DNA of 64,000 bases from Anaerolineaceae bacterium UBA5211 (GTDB lineage: Bacteria > Chloroflexota > Anaerolineae > Anaerolineales > Anaerolineaceae), in contig DHVJ01000052.1 of NCBI GenBank assembly GCA_002412595.1, forward strand, positions 3,131 to 67,130, in the 5' to 3' direction. Positions 34,139 to 42,552 of this stretch are shown here, piece after piece (within the stretch, counting starts at the first letter, position 1; every line of letters starts with the position of its first letter). Both the position numbers and the translations under genes were made by a program. Below the pieces are notes generated by a model, which was given only the letters and a program-made list of their open reading frames with translations, searched no databases and was not told the origin of the DNA.

Positions 34139-35818
34139 GTGCGGAATTTTTCCAAACAATTACTGCGCCTTGCGGAGGAATACCCGCATAAAAAGATTTT
34201 GAATCTGCTCCAGACGGGTCAGGAAGATATTCATCTGACTTATCAGGAACTGGTTCGGGGTGCCGGTCAATATACTGCGGTCCTTTCGGAAAAACAAATT
34301 GAACCGGGCGAAGTGGTCATCCTGATCCTGCAGCAGGGTGTTGACCTCTTCTTTTCCTATTATGGGACGGTCTTGAATGGTTCAGTCCCATCCATCATGC
34401 CCTTCCTGACAGAAAAATTGCTGCCCGAAAAATACCGCAAGGACCTGGTTTCATTGATCGAGATCACACGTCCTTCCGCCATCATTACATACCGGGAATT
34501 TGCTGTTGAGCTGGAAGCCATCCAAAGCGAAAATCCATTTATAAAAACCGTGATCTATGTTGAAGAAGTTCCCCATATCGCGGAAGAAAAGAAGGTGATT
34601 TTTCGCGGTCTCCAACAAAATGAGCAGAATGTGGCCCTGTTGCAGCACTCTTCCGGAACAACAGGCTTGCAGAAGGGCGTGGCGCTTTCCCATCAGGCTG
34701 TTTTCAACCAATTGGATGGTTATACCCAAAACCTGCAAATCGACACGCAGGATGTGATTGTCAGTTGGCTGCCGCTTTACCATGACATGGGACTGATCGC
34801 GTGTTTTTTGATGCCAATTTTATACAATATTCCCCTGGTTATCATGTCGCCTTTCGATTGGGTGCGTGCGCCATACCGCCTGTTCCAGGCTATCACCCAA
34901 TATCATGGCACATTGTGCTGGCTGCCAAACTTTGCCTATAATTTCTGCGCGCAAAAAATTCGGCCGTCCGATTTGGAAAGTGTCGATCTAACCAGTCTGC
35001 GCGCGGTGATCAATTGTTCGGAACCTATGCGCTATGCCAGCCACCAGCTTTTCCTGGAACGGTTTAAGCCCTATGGCTTGCGAGATTCGGCCATTGCCAC
35101 CTGCTACGCCATGGCAGAAAATGTTTTCGCTATAACGCAGGATGGCATCGCGAAACCGGTCACTTATGATGAAATCAACCAGGATTTATTCCAAAAAGAT
35201 AAACTGGCCCAAAAAGCGCTTGATGGACAACGCAGCGTGGTGATGGTTTCAGCAGGTAAACCATTGGAAAACACGCAGGTGAAGATCGTGGATACCCTTG
35301 GGAATGAACTGCCGGAGCGCCATTTGGGCGAAATTGTCCTGCAGAGCACCTGTATGCTTTCCGGATATTATCACCGTGAGGAATCTACCGAGAAAGCTAT
35401 GCTGGACGGCTGGTTTAAAACGGGCGATTTAGGTTATCTGGCGGATGGGGAGCTGTATATCAGCGGCCGCAAGAAGGACCTGATCATCGTGGGCGGGAAG
35501 AATGTGTACCCGCAGGACATCGAAAGTGTTGTCAACGAGATTGAAGGTGTTCACCCGGGCAGGAATGTAGCCTTTGGGGTTTTCAACGAGGATCGTGGTA
35601 CCGAAGAAGTGGTGGTAATTGCGGAACTTGAAACCGGTTACGAAGAACAGAGCAGAGCCATTGGCGACCAGATCCGCCGCCAGGTTACGCAAAGCACAGC
35701 TGTAGCACTAAGACGGGTTTATCTGGTAAATAGTTTCTGGTTAATTAAAACCAGCAGCGGTAAAATTGCCAGGACAGCTAATAAGGAAAAATACCTGGCG
35801 GAGCTCGAACAAGCCTGA
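34139..35818 (+). CDS. Fatty-acyl-AMP-ligase-like adenylate-forming enzyme
   Basis: 559 residues, GTG start. It activates a carboxylic acid as acyl-AMP and loads the carrier protein. The adenylation loop is HSSGTTGLQKG (170-180). LPLYHDMGLI is characteristic of fatty-acyl-AMP ligases, GWFKTGDLGYL and YISGRKKDLIIVGGKNVYP come later, and the C-terminal catalytic Lys is in SSGKIART. DltA, which activates D-alanine, is shorter (about 500 residues) and has different pocket motifs, so an acyl or hydroxyacyl chain is more likely than D-alanine. Substrate unproven. Confidence 0.92.
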   Translation: MRNFSKQLLRLAEEYPHKKILNLLQTGQEDIHLTYQELVRGAGQYTAVLSEKQIEPGEVVILILQQGVDLFFSYYGTVLNGSVPSIMPFLTEKLLPEKYRKDLVSLIEITRPSAIITYREFAVELEAIQSENPFIKTVIYVEEVPHIAEEKKVIFRGLQQNEQNVALLQHSSGTTGLQKGVALSHQAVFNQLDGYTQNLQIDTQDVIVSWLPLYHDMGLIACFLMPILYNIPLVIMSPFDWVRAPYRLFQAITQYHGTLCWLPNFAYNFCAQKIRPSDLESVDLTSLRAVINCSEPMRYASHQLFLERFKPYGLRDSAIATCYAMAENVFAITQDGIAKPVTYDEINQDLFQKDKLAQKALDGQRSVVMVSAGKPLENTQVKIVDTLGNELPERHLGEIVLQSTCMLSGYYHREESTEKAMLDGWFKTGDLGYLADGELYISGRKKDLIIVGGKNVYPQDIESVVNEIEGVHPGRNVAFGVFNEDRGTEEVVVIAELETGYEEQSRAIGDQIRRQVTQSTAVALRRVYLVNSFWLIKTSSGKIARTANKEKYLAELEQA

Positions 35819-35825
35819 AAAAACC

Positions 35826-37094
35826 ATGTTTGCAGAAATCAAGAAAGTTACCCGGTATCTACTGACTGAAAAGAAATATATGGATCTTCGCAGAAAGATT
35901 CTTTTCATCCTGCTTGCCTTTATCTTGCTGATTCTGGTTGACCGTTTCGCTTTAACCAGATTGGCAGACCAAAGTGAATTTTACGTGTCGCTGGCGCGCG
36001 CACGCATGGTTTTCAAGGGCAACCTCAGCGCCTACGAAAATGATATTAATCGCAGCGCGGATACCCTGAAGAGTCTGGGATTGAGCCTGGGGGAAATCCG
36101 GCAATTCAATTTACCCTTGTACGCGTTGTTGTTTTACCTGCCTTTTATTTATATCCCTGATTTTCACTGGGCACTGGCCTTGTGGCTGGCAACCAACCAG
36201 ATCCTGTGCTACTTCACTTTGAATCTGTTGTTGGATAATTTTGGCATCCAGCTTAGAGAGCGCTATAAAATCGGTGCAGCGCTGGTCCTTTCGTTGACAT
36301 ATTTCACCGCTCTTAATATGCTCAGCATCAACCTTTCCATGCTGCAAATTTTATTAATGGTAGCTGCATTTAGCAAGGTCAGAAGCAGAGATTATATTTT
36401 CTCGGGAATTTTGTTCGGATTGGCAACTTTCAATCCGTTTGCGTTTTTCTTGCCGATGCTGGTATTCTTCCTCCTGAATTTTTACCAACATCGCAGTGTG
36501 ATTAACTTATGGATGGCGATCACGGTGGTTTTGCTTTCCATGGCCCTGGTAATTTTCGATAAGCGTTGGGTTTTGGAATTAATAAAAGTGTGGGTATTGG
36601 AGCCGGATTTCTATCCGCTCATCAGCTACCGGAAATATATCGCCGGTGTTTTTCCAAATATTGACAGCAATCTGGTTACGCTATTGCCATTAATCATATT
36701 TTTCTGGATGGTATATGAATGGCTTCGCAGTCCAAAGAAAAGCGCCGCTCAGGAATTATGGCTGATTTCGTTAGCGCTAACATTAGGACCATTAATCAAT
36801 ATGTGGGACAGCCTTTATGCGACTATTGGCTACCTGGTTGTGTTCGTATATACCATCACCTTGTGGTATGAACGTTCGACTTCTAAATTCCGCATTTTTA
36901 TTGCGGTTTTGTACGGCTTGGTGTTATTTGGCCTTCCGGCCCTTCAAATGCTTATGCAGAAGCAGGTTTTTACCTATCAGAATGTCTATGGTTATAACCT
37001 GGTTGTGACGCTGCTGCTGTTGTTCAATTTGTATTGGGTGCGTTTGTGGGTGATGAACCCTTATTCTTCGATTAATAAATTAGACGATTATTAA
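35826..37094 (+). CDS. Polytopic membrane protein, GT87/DUF2029-like putative glycosyltransferase
   Basis: 422 residues from ATG 35826, 8 bp after the ligase stop; an upstream in-frame ATG lies inside the ligase gene. About nine to ten membrane helices follow a basic N-terminus. The first outside loop (LADQSEFYVSLARARMVFKGNLSAYEND) has acidic residues like the catalytic loop of polyprenyl-phosphate-sugar-dependent GT-C enzymes. Assignment is tentative. Last gene of the operon, which would fit addition of sugar to the molecule being acylated. Confidence 0.7.
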   Translation: MFAEIKKVTRYLLTEKKYMDLRRKILFILLAFILLILVDRFALTRLADQSEFYVSLARARMVFKGNLSAYENDINRSADTLKSLGLSLGEIRQFNLPLYALLFYLPFIYIPDFHWALALWLATNQILCYFTLNLLLDNFGIQLRERYKIGAALVLSLTYFTALNMLSINLSMLQILLMVAAFSKVRSRDYIFSGILFGLATFNPFAFFLPMLVFFLLNFYQHRSVINLWMAITVVLLSMALVIFDKRWVLELIKVWVLEPDFYPLISYRKYIAGVFPNIDSNLVTLLPLIIFFWMVYEWLRSPKKSAAQELWLISLALTLGPLINMWDSLYATIGYLVVFVYTITLWYERSTSKFRIFIAVLYGLVLFGLPALQMLMQKQVFTYQNVYGYNLVVTLLLLFNLYWVRLWVMNPYSSINKLDDY

Positions 37095-37166
37095 ACGAAT
37101 TGACCCCTTTGTGCTATACTTCTTTCGATTTATTTACAATACGATACTGCATTCCAGGAGGCATTT

Positions 37167-38336
37167 ATGACTAAAACGATAGGTGTTTTGACAGGAGGAG
37201 GCGATGTTCCCGGCCTGAACCTGGCAATTAAAGCTGTTGCGCTGGGCGCAATGGAGGAGGGATATAAAGTTTACGGTATCCGCCGCGGTTGGATGGGTCT
37301 GCTGCATTACGACTTTGATGAACCTTCTACCCATGATTACTATATTAAAGAGCTGGATTATCCGGATGTGCGCAAAATCGACCGCACCGGTGGTACTTTC
37401 CTGCACACTTCCCGCACCAATCCGCAAAAAGTGCGTGCCCAAGATATTCCTGATTTCCTGGCTAATTCAAACTATGGAAAAAAGATTGATGACGACGGCA
37501 CCATGGACTATACCGATTATGTGCTGAAGGTCTTATCCGAATTAGGCATTGACGCGTTGGCCGCCATTGGCGGCGATGACACGCTTTCCTTTGCTGCCCG
37601 TCTGCACAAAGAAGGTTTCCCCACGGTCGGTATCCCCAAGACCATGGACAACGATGTTTACGGCACCGATTATTGCATCGGTTTTTCGACTGCTGTAACC
37701 CGCGCTGTCAACCTGATCACAGACATGCGAACTTCCGTTGGCTCACATGAACGCATCGGTATTGTCGAGTTGTTTGGCCGCAATTCCGGTGAGACCAGCC
37801 TGATTACGGCCCTGCTGGCGCACGTTGACCGCGCCATCATTTCAGAAGTGCCGTTCGATATCGACAAGCTGGCGGATTTCCTGATGGATGACAAACGCCG
37901 CAATCCTTCCAATTACGCCATTATGACAGTTTCAGAGGGAGCCACATATAAGGGGCGCGAAATCGTCGAAACCGGTGAAGCAGATGCTTTTGGTCATAAA
38001 AAACTGGGCGGCGTTGGTCAGATGATCTCGGATGATATCAAGCGCATCACCAAGACCAACACCATGTTCCAGCAGTTGGCATACGTGATCCGCTCCGGCC
38101 CGCCGGATTCATTGGACCGCATGGTTGGCATGGCTTATGGGCATATTGCCTTTAACCTGATCAAGGCTAACGATACCGGCAAGCTGGTAGCCCTGCAGGG
38201 CGGCAAATATACCGCGGTACCGATGGAATCAGTCATTTCCGGGAAGAAATATGCGGATATCGATTCATATTATGACAAGGACCATTACCTGCCTAAGGTT
38301 AAAACATTCCTTGATCATCCCATGTTCCTGACCTAA
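37167..38336 (+). CDS. 6-phosphofructokinase, PPi-type residues
   Basis: 389 residues of the PfkA superfamily; converts fructose-6-phosphate to the 1,6-bisphosphate. It opens with VLTGGGDVPGLN. At the two positions that distinguish ATP from pyrophosphate enzymes, it has Asp138 (GGDDT, where E. coli has Gly104) and Lys158 (PKTMDND, where E. coli has Gly124). Both are the pattern of PPi-dependent enzymes, which run reversibly. A ribosome site (CAGGAGGC) precedes the ATG, and a terminator follows. Confidence 0.93.
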   Translation: MTKTIGVLTGGGDVPGLNLAIKAVALGAMEEGYKVYGIRRGWMGLLHYDFDEPSTHDYYIKELDYPDVRKIDRTGGTFLHTSRTNPQKVRAQDIPDFLANSNYGKKIDDDGTMDYTDYVLKVLSELGIDALAAIGGDDTLSFAARLHKEGFPTVGIPKTMDNDVYGTDYCIGFSTAVTRAVNLITDMRTSVGSHERIGIVELFGRNSGETSLITALLAHVDRAIISEVPFDIDKLADFLMDDKRRNPSNYAIMTVSEGATYKGREIVETGEADAFGHKKLGGVGQMISDDIKRITKTNTMFQQLAYVIRSGPPDSLDRMVGMAYGHIAFNLIKANDTGKLVALQGGKYTAVPMESVISGKKYADIDSYYDKDHYLPKVKTFLDHPMFLT

Positions 38337-38355
38337 ACTATTTTTATGGGAAAAT

Positions 38356-38390
38356 AAAGAGGCAGTGGAGAAAATCCAATGCCTCTTTTT
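38356..38390 (+). terminator. Terminator of pfk
   Basis: A 9-bp stem AAAGAGGCA/TGCCTCTTT extended by TGGA/TCCA across one mismatch, 5-nt loop, TTTTT run. It lies 20 bp past the pfk stop and runs into the apparent upstream extension of the Nudix frame, which argues for the later Nudix start. Confidence 0.88.
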
Positions 38391-38433
38391 GTTTTCTACA
38401 GCCGGTATAATCGTTAAACAGAAAGGAGCAGCC

Positions 38434-38934
38434 TTGGAAGATTACAACATCCATATCATCCGCAACCGTTACCAGATGGTTCCCCGAACCTTGATATTTA
38501 TCCAGAAAGGGGAAGACCTTCTTATGCTTTCAAAGGACAAATCAACCTCATTTGGATATGGGAAGATCAACGGTGTGGGCGGGCACATGGAACAGGGAGA
38601 AGAACCATTTGAAGCTGCCCGCCGCGAAATCCTGGAAGAAACCGGACTGAAAGTTCAACAGCTTGATTTAGCCGCAATTCTTTTCATTGACATCCATGAT
38701 ACCCCGGGTATTGAGGTTTTTGTGTTTAAGGGGCAGTATTCATTCGGTGAAATACAGGAATCTGAAGAAGGACATTTGGAATGGATGTCACGAGTGGAAA
38801 TCGAGGGACATGAAAAGAAGGTAAAGGATTTACCGTTTTTACTCAAAGTTGTGGATGAGCACGAGCCCAATACACCGCCTGCCATGATCAAGTATCTCTA
38901 TGACGAAAACGGGGAAATGCGTATAGAATACTAA
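38434..38934 (+). CDS. Nudix hydrolase, 8-oxo-dGTP diphosphatase (MutT-like)
   Basis: 166 residues from a TTG start at 38434, preceded by AAAGGAG at proper spacing; an in-frame ATG at 38365 lies inside the pfk terminator and is rejected. The Nudix box is complete: GGHMEQGEEPFEAARREILEETGL with the metal-binding REILEE. The N-terminal half reads VPRTLIFIQKGEDLLML, as in MutT-type sanitising enzymes. Its 3' end is one base from the convergent rsmD stop. Confidence 0.9.
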   Translation: MEDYNIHIIRNRYQMVPRTLIFIQKGEDLLMLSKDKSTSFGYGKINGVGGHMEQGEEPFEAARREILEETGLKVQQLDLAAILFIDIHDTPGIEVFVFKGQYSFGEIQESEEGHLEWMSRVEIEGHEKKVKDLPFLLKVVDEHEPNTPPAMIKYLYDENGEMRIEY

Positions 38935-38935
38935 T

Positions 38936-39490
38936 TTAGCGAGCGTAGAATTTTAAAATCGTACTGCCGTATTTGCGGCTGTCAAATTCTGTGAAATTAT
39001 TAAGCGGGACAGTCTCATCTTCAATTGGGTCAATCTGAACGATGATCCAGCCATCGGATATCAGTAATTCCGGTGCCTGATCCAATTTCAGCAAAGCATC
39101 TTTCCACATGCCGTGATATTGCGGGGGAGCGATGAAAATATAATCGAAATGCTTGTCTTTTTCCTGAAAAATATACTTAAACGCGTCAACTTTTTGCAAG
39201 TTGGCGTTTTTTTCATATCCGGATTTGATCAAATTCTCTTTGAGAATCGCGTAAGCTTTACTGTTAAGTTCTATAAATTGCGTAAATTCAGCCCCGCGGC
39301 TGAGAGCTTCCAAACCCACGCTGCCGGATCCGCCAAACAGGTCAAGAAAAGACGCATCCTGGATATCGCTGCCGATAATATTGAATAAAGCTTCTTTTAC
39401 TCGGTCAGTTATGGGCCGTGTAATAGTACCCGGCAGGGTTTTCAAGCGCATGCCGCGCATTTTTCCAGCGATAATTCGGGGATTGCCCAT
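38936..39490 (-). CDS. rsmD: 16S rRNA (guanine966-N2)-methyltransferase
   Basis: 184 residues. RsmD features are RIIAGKMRGMRLKTLPG, TRPITDRVKEALFNII and the SAM loop FLDLFGGSGSVGLEALSRGA. The catalytic motif IV, normally DPPF/Y, is APPQ at 121-124 (YIFIAPPQYHG), a departure at the first and last position. It lies 6 bp downstream of the uroporphyrinogen-decarboxylase-like gene, last in that operon. Confidence 0.93.
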   Translation of the reverse strand: MGNPRIIAGKMRGMRLKTLPGTITRPITDRVKEALFNIIGSDIQDASFLDLFGGSGSVGLEALSRGAEFTQFIELNSKAYAILKENLIKSGYEKNANLQKVDAFKYIFQEKDKHFDYIFIAPPQYHGMWKDALLKLDQAPELLISDGWIIVQIDPIEDETVPLNNFTEFDSRKYGSTILKFYAR

Positions 39491-39496
39491 GAAATC

Positions 39497-40498
39497 CTAA
39501 TCTACCGGTATAGCACGCACGTGATCAACAGCGGTTTTGATATTGCCGAAAGGAGTGGTCTGCATCATGACGCACCCGGTGCCTAGCACAAACCGCTCAC
39601 CCTGGGTTTGGCGCACCGCATCATCGATTTCAACTTTGATGCTGTTTTCATCGCCCAGCAGCATGCTTTCGATGCGTCCCAATCCACCGCACACAATTTT
39701 TCCGAATTGGCGCTTGCCTTCAGCCAGGTTGGGCAGGGTATCACGGTCGTGCCAGTTGAATATCTGCATGGGGTAATCGGCCACTGCTTCAGCCATGATG
39801 GAGGTGCCGTGGATGTGCAGCATATTCAACCAAAATTCGTTGATCAGAGGAAAAAGGCGGCTGTCGTAAGCTTTTTCAAATTCATCGAACTCAGAAGAGG
39901 ATAGCATATTATAGGAAGCATGTTGCACGGCAAAAAAAATGCCGTCAATGCCCATCTGCTGGCATGCTTCGATAAAATCAATGCTAGATTCGGTGATGAT
40001 ATCCAAGCCGAATTTTAGTGCTTCAGGGTGTTGGCGCATTTCAGAAGATAAATTGTTTTTACCCACCAGGTTCTTGGCTTGCGACAGGGGGCTGAAAATG
40101 GTCTGGATGATGGGAACTTCTGAGCCGATGGCATCGCGAACGATTTTCAGGCATTCCAACTGGCGCGCCAGCGCGCCTTTCCTGGGGTCCAGCTTTGCCA
40201 ATTTGTTCCAATCTTGCGCGGATTGAATGACGGCGCCCTGATATTCGCGTGTACCTTCCGGGTTGCCGTGCCATTCATCTTTGGCTCCCCAATCTTCCAG
40301 GCAAAAAGATGAGGATGGAGAGACTTTTACGATATCAAAATTGAAAGTTTGTTGAAAACTGATGGTGGCGGCTGCCAATTTTTCGGCATCCTGATCATCC
40401 ACCGGGAAATGATGCCACAAGGCAACCGGAATTTGATCAACCTTATCGCCGTGCGCCAATGCTTGCATGCGCTCGCGCGAATTACGAATTTGTGTCAT
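39497..40498 (-). CDS. Uroporphyrinogen decarboxylase (URO-D) family protein, not hemE-like
   Basis: 333 residues with the URO-D TIM-barrel pattern (DIVKVSPSSSFCLEDWG, LGTGCVMMQTTP). True HemE has a conserved Arg-rich N-terminal motif (PVWMMRQAGRY) that is missing here. The family also includes corrinoid methyltransferases and O-demethylases. No heme or cobamide gene is nearby. It overlaps gtrA by 4 bp. Enzymatic role unknown. Confidence 0.82.
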   Translation of the reverse strand: MTQIRNSRERMQALAHGDKVDQIPVALWHHFPVDDQDAEKLAAATISFQQTFNFDIVKVSPSSSFCLEDWGAKDEWHGNPEGTREYQGAVIQSAQDWNKLAKLDPRKGALARQLECLKIVRDAIGSEVPIIQTIFSPLSQAKNLVGKNNLSSEMRQHPEALKFGLDIITESSIDFIEACQQMGIDGIFFAVQHASYNMLSSSEFDEFEKAYDSRLFPLINEFWLNMLHIHGTSIMAEAVADYPMQIFNWHDRDTLPNLAEGKRQFGKIVCGGLGRIESMLLGDENSIKVEIDDAVRQTQGERFVLGTGCVMMQTTPFGNIKTAVDHVRAIPVD

Positions 40499-40959
40499 TC
40501 TTTTACTTCCTTGATCCCCTTATAGGTCCAAACTTTATTGGCAAAATAATTCCAGAAAAGAACAATCACAATGACAAATGCCAGAGCGAGGTTATGTCCG
40601 ATAATTTCAGGCGAGAATTTCAAATTCCCGAAATAGGAAGCGCTTAAGCTAATAAGCGGATTTTCAATTTCAGAAAAGATAATGGTGCGAATGATCAGGC
40701 CAACAACACTGACGATGCCAAATTTACCAAATTGTTGTGAAAGGGGAAAGTCTTTGGATTCAGGGTAAGTCCACTGCCGGTTCCAGTAAAAATTATTAAA
40801 AACTGCTACAGTAAACGAAACCACGCTGGATGGAATGGTTGGAAATCCTGAAATACTGGATAAAAGGTTGAAAATCCCAAAATCGACCAGGGTGCCGCTG
40901 ATACCAACTATTGCAAATTTGATAAATCGTCTTGATTCTGAAATATTGTTAGAGGTCAT
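40495..40959 (-). CDS. GtrA-family membrane protein
   Basis: 154 residues, four membrane helices, typical of GtrA/DPMS3-like proteins that help move lipid-linked sugars or support polyprenyl-sugar glycosyltransferases. FIKFAIVGISGTLVDFGIFNLL at the start and the NFYWNRQWTY motif are diagnostic. Overlaps the upstream UXS-like gene by 11 bp and the next gene by 4 bp. Confidence 0.92.
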   Translation of the reverse strand: MTSNNISESRRFIKFAIVGISGTLVDFGIFNLLSSISGFPTIPSSVVSFTVAVFNNFYWNRQWTYPESKDFPLSQQFGKFGIVSVVGLIIRTIIFSEIENPLISLSASYFGNLKFSPEIIGHNLALAFVIVIVLFWNYFANKVWTYKGIKEVKE

Positions 40960-41914
40960 TCAATCCCATTTTTTCTTTGAAGTAAGGTATTGTCTTGAGA
41001 AGACCGGATTTGAGGTCGAATTTGGGTGTCCAGTCCAGAATTTCCCTTGCGCGGCTGATATCGGGCTGCCTGCGCAGCGGATCGTCGCCGGCCACTTTGC
41101 CGACCTGGTAAATATTTTCGGAAGGATTATGAAGCAGTTCGTTGACCATATGGGCTAATTCGATGATGGTGAATTCATCCGGGTTGCCGATGTTGACCGG
41201 CATATCTTCAACAGAAAATGCCAAGCCCAGAATACCGTCGATCAGGTCGTCAACATAACAAAAACTGCGCGTTTGATTACCGTCGCCGTAAACCGTCAAC
41301 CGTTCCTGACGCAGGGCTTGTTGTATGAAATTGGGAATGACGCGCCCATCATCCAGGCGCATGCGCGGGCCGTAAGTGTTGAAAATGCGCACAATGCCGG
41401 TGTTCAGGTTATGGTAGCGGTGATAAGCCATAGTGAGCGCTTCTGCAAAACGTTTGGCTTCATCATACACTGAACGCAGACCGATGGGATCCACATGGCC
41501 CCAATAATCTTCTTTTTGAGGATGTTCCTGCGGGTCGCCGTAAATCTCACTGGTGGAGGCCAGAATATAGCGGGCATTATACGCACGTGCCACTCCAAGC
41601 GTGTTGTGCGTACCCAATGCGCCTGCTTTCATGGTTTGAATGGGTAAATTGGGGTATCCAAAAGGGGAAGCCGGGTTTGGGCTGGCGGGAGAGGCAAAAT
41701 GCAGCACCAAATCGACTTTACCGGGCACAAAGATAAAATTGGCCACATCGTGCCGGATAAAAGTGAAGTGCGCATTACCGGCCAAATGAACCAGGTTCTC
41801 GCGACTGCCTGTGATGAAATTATCCATGCCGATCACATCGTGACCGGTGTTAATAAGACGGTCGCATAGATGTGACCCTAAAAAGCCTGCTGCACCTGTA
41901 ATCAGAACGCGCAT
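40949..41914 (-). CDS. NAD-dependent sugar epimerase/UDP-glucuronate decarboxylase (UXS-like)
   Basis: 321 residues, short-chain dehydrogenase fold. The nucleotide loop is GAAGFLGSHLCD, the active site STSEIYGDP with YDEAK (Tyr-x3-Lys), and PVNIGNPDEFTI is typical of UDP-xylose synthases. These convert UDP-glucuronate to UDP-xylose for envelope glycans. First gene of a leftward operon with gtrA, the URO-D-like gene and rsmD. Divergent from scpB. Confidence 0.9.
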   Translation of the reverse strand: MRVLITGAAGFLGSHLCDRLINTGHDVIGMDNFITGSRENLVHLAGNAHFTFIRHDVANFIFVPGKVDLVLHFASPASPNPASPFGYPNLPIQTMKAGALGTHNTLGVARAYNARYILASTSEIYGDPQEHPQKEDYWGHVDPIGLRSVYDEAKRFAEALTMAYHRYHNLNTGIVRIFNTYGPRMRLDDGRVIPNFIQQALRQERLTVYGDGNQTRSFCYVDDLIDGILGLAFSVEDMPVNIGNPDEFTIIELAHMVNELLHNPSENIYQVGKVAGDDPLRRQPDISRAREILDWTPKFDLKSGLLKTIPYFKEKMGLNDL

Positions 41915-41975
41915 GTAATGTTTGATTCCTTATTCGAGTATAATCGTCAAAAAAGTACCAGGAATCAATTATAGC

Positions 41976-42548
41976 ATGAAGGATTTGAACGAAATTAAAG
42001 CTGAACGCTCCCTGTCGGCAATCATAGAAGCGTTATTATTTATCTCAACTTCGCCGATTTCGATATCACAATTGTCCAAGGCCCTGGAAGAATCTGAAAA
42101 AAGTATCCAGATCGCATTGGAAGAGTTACAACAATATTATAATGAGTCGCGCAGCCTAATGCTTCAGTGGCACAACCACCGTGTTCAGTTGACCACCGCT
42201 CCGTATATGGGCGAGCTGATTGAGAATTTCCTGGGTGTCGAGGTAACCACGACCTTGTCACAAGCCGCATTGGAGGCACTGGCAATTGTGGCCTACCGCC
42301 AGCCAATTACCCGCCCGGAAATCGAAGAAGTTCGCGGTGTCAACAGTGATGGGGTGGTGCGCAACTTGTTAAGTAAAGGTTTAATTGAAGAGGTTGGCAG
42401 ACGTGAGGGCGTTGGCCGGCCGGTATTGTACGCTACAACAGCCGATTTTCTGAGTTATTTCGGATTGTCGTCATTAGAAGAACTACCAGCATTTGATGTC
42501 ATGCCTATGCAGCCCCAGCAGAACGGCCCCGCCATCCTAAAGGATTAA
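41976..42548 (+). CDS. scpB: Segregation and condensation protein B
   Basis: 190 residues from ATG 41976; an in-frame ATG 54 bp earlier overlaps a TATAAT (41939-41944) and is unlikely. ScpB pairs with ScpA and SMC in chromosome condensation. Tandem winged-helix domains are visible: LSAIIEALLFISTSPISISQL and LSQAALEALAIVAYRQPITRPEIEEVRGVNS. No scpA is adjacent. RluB-type gene starts 4 bp later. Confidence 0.94.
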   Translation: MKDLNEIKAERSLSAIIEALLFISTSPISISQLSKALEESEKSIQIALEELQQYYNESRSLMLQWHNHRVQLTTAPYMGELIENFLGVEVTTTLSQAALEALAIVAYRQPITRPEIEEVRGVNSDGVVRNLLSKGLIEEVGRREGVGRPVLYATTADFLSYFGLSSLEELPAFDVMPMQPQQNGPAILKD

Positions 42549-42552
42549 TCAC

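Noticed and set aside
38365..38433. Upstream ATG for the Nudix gene
   Set aside because: It lies within the pfk terminator stem; TTG at 38434 has AAAGGAG in front and starts the conserved part.
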